Shown piece after piece: positions 32,657 through 39,710 of a stretch of DNA of 64,000 nt. Each line of letters opens with the position of its first letter. Position 1 is the stretch's first letter. Both the position numbers and the translations under genes were made by a program. The stretch comes from Streptomyces sp. Je 1-332 (GTDB lineage Bacteria > Actinomycetota > Actinomycetes > Streptomycetales > Streptomycetaceae). A model generated the notes under the pieces. It saw only the letters and a program-made list of their open reading frames with translations, ran no database searches and was not told where the DNA came from. Location of the stretch: NCBI RefSeq assembly GCF_040730185.1, contig NZ_CP160402.1, positions 2,294,001 through 2,358,000 of the forward strand. Direction: 5' to 3'.

Positions 32657-33589
32657 ATGACTCCGCCGACCTCCCCCCAGACCTTCCAGCCGGTCCTGGA
32701 CCGCATCGCGGCCGAGATCCAGAAGACGCCGGGGCGCGGCAGCCCAGCCGACTACATTCCGGCGCTCGCCGCGTGCGACCCACGCCGGTTCGGGATGGCC
32801 GTCGCGGAGCCGGACGGCACGGTGTACGGGGTGGGCGACTGGCGGCAGCCGTTCTCCGCGCAGTCCATCACCAAGGTGTTCACCCTCGCGCTCGACCTGG
32901 CGCGCGAGGGCGACGCCCTGTGGGAGCACGTGGGCCGCGAGCCTTCCGGCAACCCCTTCAACTCCCTCGTGCAGCTGGAGTACGAGAACGGCATCCCGCG
33001 CAATCCCTTCATCAACGCGGGCGCCCTCGTCGTCACCGACCGGCTCCAGACGCAGACCGGAGACGCGGCGGGCGCTCTCCTGGACCTGCTGCGCGCGGAG
33101 AGCGGGAACGACCGGCTCGCGATCAACGAGGCCGTCGCCGCCTCCGAGTCGGCCCACGGGGACCGCAACGCCGCACTCGGCCACTTCATGGCGGCGTACG
33201 GCAACATCGACAACCCGGTCCCTGTCCTCCTGAACCAGTACTTCCGCCAGTGCTCCGTGGAAGCGTCCTGCGCCGACCTCGCCCTGGCGACCGGTTTCCT
33301 CGCCCGGCACGGCATCCGCGCCGACGGCACCCGCCTGCTCAGCCGCAGCCAGGCCAAGCAGATCAACGCGATCATGCTCACCTGTGGGACGTACGACGCG
33401 GCGGGCGACTTCGCCTACCGCGTGGGCCTGCCCGGCAAGAGCGGCGTGGGCGGCGGCATCATCGCCGTCGTCCCCGGCCACTGCACGCTCTGCGTCTGGA
33501 GTCCGGGTCTCGACGAGCGGGGCAACTCGGTCTCGGGGGTGGCGGCGCTGGACCGCTTCACGACGCTGACGGGCCTCTCGGTGTTCTGA
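32657..33589 (+). CDS. glsA: Glutaminase A
   Basis: A 310-residue beta-lactamase-fold enzyme that hydrolyses glutamine to glutamate and ammonia. Motifs: FSAQSITKVFTLAL (catalytic S-x-x-K), YENGIPRNPFINAGALVVTD, NQYFRQCSVEASC (active-site Tyr and conserved N-Q-Y), and LPGKSGVGGGIIAVVPG (the K-S-G-V-G-G-G loop). It is slightly longer than E. coli GlsA2. ATG at 32657 or at 32648 are both possible; neither has a good ribosome site, and CAAAAT lies seven bases before 32657, which may mean a leaderless mRNA. The 3' end is overlapped antisense by the next gene. Confidence 0.93.
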   Translation: MTPPTSPQTFQPVLDRIAAEIQKTPGRGSPADYIPALAACDPRRFGMAVAEPDGTVYGVGDWRQPFSAQSITKVFTLALDLAREGDALWEHVGREPSGNPFNSLVQLEYENGIPRNPFINAGALVVTDRLQTQTGDAAGALLDLLRAESGNDRLAINEAVAASESAHGDRNAALGHFMAAYGNIDNPVPVLLNQYFRQCSVEASCADLALATGFLARHGIRADGTRLLSRSQAKQINAIMLTCGTYDAAGDFAYRVGLPGKSGVGGGIIAVVPGHCTLCVWSPGLDERGNSVSGVAALDRFTTLTGLSVF

Positions 33590-33846
33590 GAGCCGGGCGC
33601 GGGCGCGGGCTGCTCGGGCAGCATGCCGAGCGGCCGGCCCGATGAGCGCTCGGCGCCCTTCACCGCGATCTCGGCGACGATGTGCGCTGCCGGCTGGATC
33701 GACTCGCGCGGCGTGAGGTGCGGGGCGTCGGGGGGACGCTGCGGGAGTTCGGCCGTGTCGGCGAACGCCGCCGCCGTCGGCAGAGCGACGGCGGCGAGCG
33801 CTGCGACCACGATCACGACGGCTCGCGGGCGGACGCGGGTGAACAT
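33415..33846 (-). CDS. Small secreted protein, possibly decayed at its C-terminus
   Basis: A 143-residue frame starting MFTRVRPRAVVIVVAALAAVALPTA, with a clear signal peptide (cleavage near FADTAE, residue 30). The mature part is Pro/Ala/Ser-rich and shows no domain. Its last 58 codons lie antisense inside the 3' end of the glutaminase gene, where G/C-rich frames stay open by chance, so the true protein may be shorter or the C-terminus may be altered. It is followed on the same strand, upstream, by another exported protein gene (33877). Confidence 0.45.
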   Translation of the reverse strand: MFTRVRPRAVVIVVAALAAVALPTAAAFADTAELPQRPPDAPHLTPRESIQPAAHIVAEIAVKGAERSSGRPLGMLPEQPAPAPGSQNTERPVSVVKRSSAATPETELPRSSRPGLQTQSVQWPGTTAMMPPPTPLLPGRPTR

Positions 33847-33876
33847 GATCTTTCCCTGGGAGAGCCGGGCCGCGGG

Positions 33877-34758
33877 TCAGGCAGCGGGGAGGGGCGCCGG
33901 GACGGGCGCCGGGGCGGGCGCCGGTGCGGTGTCGCCGCCGGGCTTGACCTGGTCGGTGCCGGCGCCCGCGTCCGCCTTCGGCTTCTGCTCGTCCTTCGGC
34001 TTCTGCTCGTCGGGCTGCACGGTGTCGGCCGAGGTGTCCGTGTCGGGCTGGGGCTGGGGCTGCGGGGCCGGACGCGCGTCATCGGGGTCCGGGGTGGGCT
34101 GCAGGTCGGGCTGCACGTCGTCGTCCGGGGCGGGCTGCGGGTCCGGGGTGTCCTGTCCGGCCTCGTCGAGCCAGGACTTGAGCTGGCCGTCGGGCTGGAG
34201 CGCGACATGCAGGCCGTTGTTCTGGCCGTAGGCGGCGCGCCCGTTCGCGTCGAGGGAGCCGAGCTTGGCACCGGCGCCGAAGAAGTCGGCCTGGTAGTGG
34301 TTGGTGGACAGCTTGTAGACCTTCGCGGTGGAGCCGTCGGCGAGCTTGGGCGAGGCGACGAGAACGCGCTTGTTCGGGTTCGGCTTCGGCTTGGCCTTGT
34401 CCATCCAGGAGGTGAGCGAGCCGCCCGGGGTGAGCTTGATGTGCAGGCCGTTGTGGTTGGCGTAGGCGTTCTTGCCGTTGGCGATGAGGGTGCCGCCCTT
34501 GGGGCCGAGGACGACGGCCTTGGCCTTGTTCTTGCCGAGCTTGTAGACCTTGGCGGTGGAGCCGTCGCGCAGCTTGACCGTCTTGGCCCTCTTCGGCTTC
34601 TTGGCCTTGGAGAGCGCCACGGACTCGGCACTGACGCTCACGCCGGCCGAGGCCTGCGGACCGGCGGCGGCCATCGCCCCGGACGCGGCTCCAAGGCTGA
34701 TGCCCGCCGTGGCGACGACGGCGATGGCGGCGGTGCGCAGGGTGCGGGCGGTACGCAT
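33877..34758 (-). CDS. Secreted protein with two internal repeats and a charged Pro-rich tail
   Basis: A 293-residue exported protein. The signal peptide ends near GAMAAAG (residues 28-32). Two copies of a repeat of about 65 residues follow: residues about 63-123 (LRDGSTAKVYKLGKNKAKA to LTSWMDKA) and about 136-200 (LADGSTAKVYKLSTNHYQA to LKSWLDEA). Each has a DGSTAKVYKL strand and a NGLH-x-L-x-P-x-G segment. The C-terminal 90 residues are acidic then Pro/Ala-rich, without a membrane anchor. It may be an extracellular binding protein; no family is recognised. Confidence 0.78.
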   Translation of the reverse strand: MRTARTLRTAAIAVVATAGISLGAASGAMAAAGPQASAGVSVSAESVALSKAKKPKRAKTVKLRDGSTAKVYKLGKNKAKAVVLGPKGGTLIANGKNAYANHNGLHIKLTPGGSLTSWMDKAKPKPNPNKRVLVASPKLADGSTAKVYKLSTNHYQADFFGAGAKLGSLDANGRAAYGQNNGLHVALQPDGQLKSWLDEAGQDTPDPQPAPDDDVQPDLQPTPDPDDARPAPQPQPQPDTDTSADTVQPDEQKPKDEQKPKADAGAGTDQVKPGGDTAPAPAPAPVPAPLPAA

Positions 34759-34973
34759 GAAGGGGCCCCTCTCGGGTCGGTTCCGGGATGTGTGTCGTCC
34801 GCTCGGTCACGGTGACGTCTACGAAGTTACGGATCTCACATCAAAGAGCCACATAGGGGATGTAACGGGCACCGCGCACATGAGCTGCAAATTACGCACT
34901 TCTGGCGATGCGAGAAGGGGAGGTCGTGGCTGGCGATCACGGCACGGCGGCCGGGGGGGGCCGGCCAGCCGGA

Positions 34974-35005
34974 CGGCCGGGCGGCCGGGCGGCCGGGCGG
35001 CCGGG
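34974..35005. repeat. Four tandem 8-bp CGGCCGGG units
   Basis: Perfect units at 34974, 34982, 34990 and 34998 lie just after the stop codon of the anchored protein encoded at 35012-36187 and are followed by GGCCGGCC-rich sequence. The tract has strong self-pairing potential and could act as a terminator. Confidence 0.9.
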
Positions 35006-35011
35006 CGAGAG

Positions 35012-36187
35012 TCAGCGACGTCCGTCCGCCCGCGGCAGTTTCAGCTTCAGCGGGCCGCAGCCGAGGCGGGCGGCCTCGGCCTCGACGTAGCGGGGGAACA
35101 GGGTACGCACGGCCGCGCCGGCCCCGCCCTCGTTGGCCTGTACGAGAAACACGGTCTCGCCCGTCTGACAACGGGTCCGGAGGACGCCGAGGTTGGGGCC
35201 CAGGCTGCCGTAGCCGGCAGCGGAGTGCACCCGGTCGCCCTCGTCCAGCGCCATCCTCGTGAAGATCCCGGCCAGCCGCGAGTCCTCGACGGTCATCATC
35301 CGCTGTTTCGGCTGCGAGCCGGTGATGTGCCGGTCGCAGGTGCGCACCGGACCGCGCCCGTTGGTGATCACGGGGTACTTGGTCGGCTTCTGCTCCCCGC
35401 CCACGGTCAGGCCCTTGATGCCGCACAAGGCGTCCGGCTTCTCGGTGCGTGTGTAGCGGGCGGGCTTCGGCAGACGGTCGACCGGATCGGCGATCGTGCC
35501 GGTGCAGCCCAAATCCGCGCTGACCTTGTTGACGAGCTTCACGACCATGCGGGCCATCGCGTCCCGCTCCTTGGTACGCGGCTCCATGTCGCTGATCCAG
35601 CTGCCCTGGGCGATGTCCACGACGGTCGGCCCGTCGAGGTGGCCGGGCCGGCCTATACAGCCGTCCGGGATGGCGAGCCAGGCGCGGCTGTCCGAAGCCA
35701 TGCCGAGGAGGCCGCCGCCGAGCGGTGTGAGGCGGGCGGAGAGGAACTCATCCGCCCACTTGCCGTCGTCGCCCGCCCGGTCGTCCAGCCGATGCACCCG
35801 CGCGGTGAGCGCCCACGCGTCGCCGTCGCTGTTCGCCAACTGGCAGTTGCCGGTGGGGCCGTCCAGGGAGCGCACACCGTACAACACGGGCGCTTCGACC
35901 GCTTCGACGTCCTGCGGCTCGCGAAAGAGCGGGGCAAGGTCGTCGCGGGACAGCGCTCCCCAGCACACCTCGTCCGGCGCGAAGGGCCCGGCCTGCGCCT
36001 GCCAGGCCATGCCGCCGACGCCGAGCAGCACCCCGGCGAGACCCGCGGCCAACAGCGGCCGGACCCGGCCGCGCAGCAACCGGCGCCAGTGCCATGAGCG
36101 CCGACGCCGACGCCGCTCGCTGAGCAGCTCCCGATCGGCGGGCAGGGGCTGGTCGTAGCGGTTCGGCTCGTCCTCTGCGCTGCTCAC
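35012..36187 (-). CDS. Membrane-anchored exported protein, function unknown (paralogue of next gene)
   Basis: A 391-residue protein. A basic cytosolic N-terminus (SERRRRRRSWHWRRLLRGRVR) is followed by one membrane helix (PLLAAGLAGVLLGVGGMAW) and an extracytoplasmic domain with several Cys (DEVCWGALS, GNCQLANS, PDGCIGRPG, ADLGCTGTI, DALCGIKGL, VRTCDRHI, LRTRCQTGE, ARLGCGPLKL) that probably form disulphides. The end LFPRYVEAEAARLGCGP resembles the end of the next protein upstream (FANAVAARLGCAP), and both contain LCGI/VCGIRGL, so they are paralogues. Their ATGA overlap (36184-36187) shows an operon. Confidence 0.75.
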   Translation of the reverse strand: MSSAEDEPNRYDQPLPADRELLSERRRRRRSWHWRRLLRGRVRPLLAAGLAGVLLGVGGMAWQAQAGPFAPDEVCWGALSRDDLAPLFREPQDVEAVEAPVLYGVRSLDGPTGNCQLANSDGDAWALTARVHRLDDRAGDDGKWADEFLSARLTPLGGGLLGMASDSRAWLAIPDGCIGRPGHLDGPTVVDIAQGSWISDMEPRTKERDAMARMVVKLVNKVSADLGCTGTIADPVDRLPKPARYTRTEKPDALCGIKGLTVGGEQKPTKYPVITNGRGPVRTCDRHITGSQPKQRMMTVEDSRLAGIFTRMALDEGDRVHSAAGYGSLGPNLGVLRTRCQTGETVFLVQANEGGAGAAVRTLFPRYVEAEAARLGCGPLKLKLPRADGRR

Positions 36188-37185
36188 CGGGCGGCTCCCT
36201 TCGGTGCGATGGGGGCGCAGCCCAGGCGGGCCGCGACCGCGTTGGCGAAGGCGGCGAGATGGCCGCGGTCGCTGGAGGCGCCCATCAGGAGGGTGAGGGG
36301 CCGGTTGGCACAGTCGGCCCGTACGATCACGCGCTCCTTACTTGTGGTGCCTGTGCCGCGCCAGCCGCGGGCCGCAGGACGCTCGCCCACGATGCCGTCG
36401 AACACCGCGGCCAGCCGTGGCTGCGCGACCATCGCCAGGTCCAGGTGCGGCACGTCGTCGCGATCGCCGCGGACGCTGCACGTCTGCAAGTCGCGGGTGA
36501 CCGCGCCGATCTGATCCTTGACGTCCTCCGTGCCCGGACGCAGGCCGCGGATGCCGCAGACGTCGTCAGAGGCGCTGAAGACGCTCTCCGTCCTGCCCGG
36601 CAGGTCATAGACCGGCGAGCTGACCCTCAGCGGCTCGTCCGGCGCACAACCGGCCGCCGCCATCCCCGAGTTGGCCGCCGCGACCAGCAGCACGGCCGCC
36701 TCCCGGGCGCCGCCCAGGTCGGGCGGATCGTTCTGGGTGTACGAGGGGCCGCTGGAGTACCTGCCGGAGGCCTCCAGGGTGACGATGGTCGGCCGGCCGT
36801 CGTCCGTATCGCAGGACTTCGGCAGCACCAGCAGGCCACCACTTCCGTTCACCGTGCCCGGCAGGCCGTCCGGGAGCGGAACCGCGTCACCGCCCAGGAA
36901 ACGGTCGTGGACCATCGAGAGCCGGGCCTCCGCGGCCTTGGGGGCCGGGCCGTACTCGACCGACACCCGCTGGTCGACGGAGACCTCGTCGCCGTCGTAA
37001 CTGCTCTTGTAGTCGCTGTCGATGGCGACCTCACAACTGCCGGTCGGGCGCTCGCGGTTGGGCGCCGTCTCCTCGGCGGTGCGTGACCCGTCGTCATCGT
37101 CACCGAAGGCGTCTACCAGAGCCACGGCCACCGGAACCCGTGTATCAGCATCAATGTCAGTGCCGGGTGCGACGATCGCGCACAT
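36184..37185 (-). CDS. Exported-type paralogue of the preceding protein with a truncated N-terminus
   Basis: A frame of up to 333 residues with the same cysteine-containing pattern as the gene at 35012 (GSCEVAIDS, PKSCDTDDG, AAGCAPDEP, DDVCGIRGL, LQTCSVRGD, RADCANRP, RLGCAPIAP). Unlike its paralogue, it has no complete membrane helix: only a remnant VPVAVALVDAFG precedes the acidic segment DDDDG. Its ATG at 37185 overlaps the divergent start at 37184 by two bases; GTG at 37131 is an alternative. The 5' part was probably lost when the neighbouring SMI1/KNR4 module arrived. Confidence 0.65.
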   Translation of the reverse strand: MCAIVAPGTDIDADTRVPVAVALVDAFGDDDDGSRTAEETAPNRERPTGSCEVAIDSDYKSSYDGDEVSVDQRVSVEYGPAPKAAEARLSMVHDRFLGGDAVPLPDGLPGTVNGSGGLLVLPKSCDTDDGRPTIVTLEASGRYSSGPSYTQNDPPDLGGAREAAVLLVAAANSGMAAAGCAPDEPLRVSSPVYDLPGRTESVFSASDDVCGIRGLRPGTEDVKDQIGAVTRDLQTCSVRGDRDDVPHLDLAMVAQPRLAAVFDGIVGERPAARGWRGTGTTSKERVIVRADCANRPLTLLMGASSDRGHLAAFANAVAARLGCAPIAPKGAAR

Positions 37186-38935
37186 GACTGAGACGGCTGG
37201 CGGGAGTTACGACTGGCGGGGTTTCCTCACGCGGTGGAGCGAGGAGTGGGCGGACGCATGTGATCCCGATGAAGTGCGGGACTCGGGCGATGAGGAGGCC
37301 CGTCGCGCCCGCTGGCTCGGCTTCGAACCCGCGACTTTCGCGCGGGCCGCGGCCCTCGAAGAGCGCCTTGGGCACCGGCTGCCGCCGTCGTACCGGACGT
37401 TTCTGGAGGTCACCGACGGCTGGCGGCATGCGGGCGGGTTCGTGTGGCTGCTCGCGGGCACGGACGCGTCTCGCTGGCATGAGGACGACGCGGGACTCGC
37501 CGAGATCTTCCAGGAGGACCTGGACGAGGATGCGACGCGGGAGGAGGTCCTGGGGGCCACGATCTGGACGCGAGGGCTCGATCTGGCCGTGGAATCCGAC
37601 GCCATGACCGTCATGCTGGACCCGGAAGACGTGGAAGCGCACGGTGAATGGGCGGTGTACACGTGGGCGCCATGGCGGGCCAGCCCTCCGGAACGGCACG
37701 TGTCCTTCTGGGAGTTCATGCAGGATGCCTACCGGGAGTTCCACAGCCTGCGGGCTCGGGCCGACGGCGCATCGGAGTTCGTGAACGCCACGACAGAGTC
37801 GCTGGACGCCATGGTGGAGGAGGCACGGCGTGACGCACTGCGCGGCGACTACGAGCGGGCCGAAGCGGTCTTCGCGCAGGCGCAGAAGTATGGCAGGCCC
37901 CGCGCCGGGGCGATGCGGGACCAGATCGTGTGGCTGCTCGGCGACCGCCACGCCAAGCACTTCGACGGGCTCGCTGCCGATCCGGTGTACGCGCCGGAGC
38001 TGCTGCCCGCCCTGGTCGCCAGCCGCGGGGAGCGGTCATGGCGTGGCGAAGGGGCATATGAGGGCCACGTGCGTGGCAGCTCCGACGAGGTGCGCGCGCT
38101 GGAGCTGGTGCTGCGGCAACTGCGGGAGGGCACCTACGCGTACACCGCGCCAGGACCGTTTGGCGACGCCGTGGAAACAGCCCGGGAACAGGCGCGGTGG
38201 GGCGAGGCGGACGCGGCCTGGCAGACTCTGCCGACCGCGCTGCCCCAGTGGCAGCCGCTGGGTGTTGACCACCTCGCGCCCGTGGGCCTCGTCGCCGACC
38301 CGCTGCTCACGCAGGAGCGGGGTCGGGCGCTGCTGGCCACCCCCAGAGGCGAGGAAGCCACTGGCAGTTGGGGCGTGGCAGTCGACGAGGACCCCCAGGG
38401 CATGGCGTGGCTCGCGGAACGGCCTTCGAACGGCCAGCGCCAAGGGTACCGATTCCTCCTCGTCGAAGGCGTAGAGCCCGACGCGCTCCCCGCTCTCATC
38501 GGCGCCGCGGACGACGCAGAGCTGCACGAGCCGATGACCCTGTGGGATGCGCGCTCGGAACTGCGGTCGAGTGGGACATCCTCCTCGTACGACGACAAGG
38601 CGCTGGTCGCCGTCGGTCGTGCCCGGCACGGTTGGAGCTTCGCATTCGACGGCGAGCCGCAGCCGTTCAACGAGGCGCGGTTCACCTCCCCGGCCGTCGC
38701 CGCCTCACGGCACGGCCGTGCCGTGGTCGTCTGGGCCTCGTCCGACGAGTTCGGCAGGGGAGCCCTCGGCCACCGGACGAGCACCAGCTCCTACAGTGGA
38801 GCCCGAACGACGCTCGGGGACAGCCGAATTGGGCATCGTATGAGTGCCCGGACCGCGAAGAGCGGGACCGCGACCGCCCCTGTCCAACGAGTCGCAGCCC
38901 GCCGTCGGGCCCGCAATCAGGGAGATGTGACATGA
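37184..38935 (+). CDS. SMI1/KNR4-family protein, extended
   Basis: A 583-residue cytosolic protein. The N-terminal 190 residues are an SMI1/KNR4 (SUKH) domain: FEPATFARAAALEERLGHRLPPSYRTFLEVTDGW is the family signature (E-x-x-L-x-x-x-L-P-x-x-Y-x-x-F), followed by WRHAGGFVWLLAGT and later VSFWEFMQDAYREF. SUKH proteins are often immunity proteins to polymorphic toxins. The remaining about 390 residues are a helical and then beta-rich region of unknown fold; the last about 45 residues are basic and look less conserved, possibly a shifted end. Its stop overlaps the next start (ATGA), so the two are coupled. Confidence 0.82.
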   Translation: MTETAGGSYDWRGFLTRWSEEWADACDPDEVRDSGDEEARRARWLGFEPATFARAAALEERLGHRLPPSYRTFLEVTDGWRHAGGFVWLLAGTDASRWHEDDAGLAEIFQEDLDEDATREEVLGATIWTRGLDLAVESDAMTVMLDPEDVEAHGEWAVYTWAPWRASPPERHVSFWEFMQDAYREFHSLRARADGASEFVNATTESLDAMVEEARRDALRGDYERAEAVFAQAQKYGRPRAGAMRDQIVWLLGDRHAKHFDGLAADPVYAPELLPALVASRGERSWRGEGAYEGHVRGSSDEVRALELVLRQLREGTYAYTAPGPFGDAVETAREQARWGEADAAWQTLPTALPQWQPLGVDHLAPVGLVADPLLTQERGRALLATPRGEEATGSWGVAVDEDPQGMAWLAERPSNGQRQGYRFLLVEGVEPDALPALIGAADDAELHEPMTLWDARSELRSSGTSSSYDDKALVAVGRARHGWSFAFDGEPQPFNEARFTSPAVAASRHGRAVVVWASSDEFGRGALGHRTSTSSYSGARTTLGDSRIGHRMSARTAKSGTATAPVQRVAARRRARNQGDVT

Positions 38936-39504
38936 GCGCAGAAATGGTCGCAGCATTAGGAGCACTCGCAGTGGCGGCGGTTGGTGCCGTGACGGGCATC
39001 TATAGCACCAGGGTGACGCTGCGCGAACAGAACAGGCTGAGCGCATCGGAGGCAACGCTGCAGCGAGAACTGCAGATGGCGCACCACGCCGCTGATCTCG
39101 AGCGGGAATGGAGCCAGGCCACTGCTGATGCGCTGGTTGCGTCCCATGTCTATATGGGGAGTTGCTGGGAGCTGGCACAAGAACTCGGCTCATCCGGGCG
39201 CACTCCGTCGAAGTGCGAGGAGCGCTACGTCGACTTCTCGCTGCGATGGGAGGAGACGAAGAGGGCCTTCGTTGCCGTGGGGCTGAAGGCGCCCACCTCC
39301 GATGTACGAGAGAAGACCGACCAACTGAATAGCGCACTCATCACCCTTGGCGACCTCATGGCTACGTGGTTTCACGAGCTTAAGGAGCAGGACTGGCAGA
39401 GAGTGCGGACGAAGTGGAGCCGGTTCGAGGGACTGAAGAATGCCGCCCACCAGGCGACCAGCGACTTCGACCGAGCCCTCCGCGGACTGCGTGCTGGCGC
39501 ATAA
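38932..39504 (+). CDS. Small membrane-anchored coiled-coil protein, function unknown
   Basis: A 190-residue protein starting MSAEMVAALGALAVAAVGAVTGIY, one N-terminal membrane helix followed by a long charged helical region (LREQNRLSASEATLQRELQMAHHAADLEREWSQATADAL) likely to form a coiled coil, and more helices to the end. No catalytic motif. AGGGAG lies nine bases before the ATG, and the four-base overlap with the SMI1/KNR4 gene indicates coupled translation and a shared role, perhaps as a membrane partner. Base composition is A/T-richer than the core genes before 37 kb, consistent with acquired DNA. Confidence 0.65.
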   Translation: MSAEMVAALGALAVAAVGAVTGIYSTRVTLREQNRLSASEATLQRELQMAHHAADLEREWSQATADALVASHVYMGSCWELAQELGSSGRTPSKCEERYVDFSLRWEETKRAFVAVGLKAPTSDVREKTDQLNSALITLGDLMATWFHELKEQDWQRVRTKWSRFEGLKNAAHQATSDFDRALRGLRAGA

Positions 39505-39710
39505 CTGGCTGCCCGTTCCTCGCTGACCACCCCGGCCGGACCCCACCTCCCGTCACACTCAGGTAGCGACATCTGGCCTTGGGCCTCCTTGACCGGCCGA
39601 CGGGTGGCTGATGCGCTTGGAACGTCGCGGTGTCGATCTCGGGGGTCCTTCTTGTCCAGATTGCTTTCACTCGTGCCCCTGCCGTCCAGCGGCAGCCATT
39701 CGGTGAGCTC

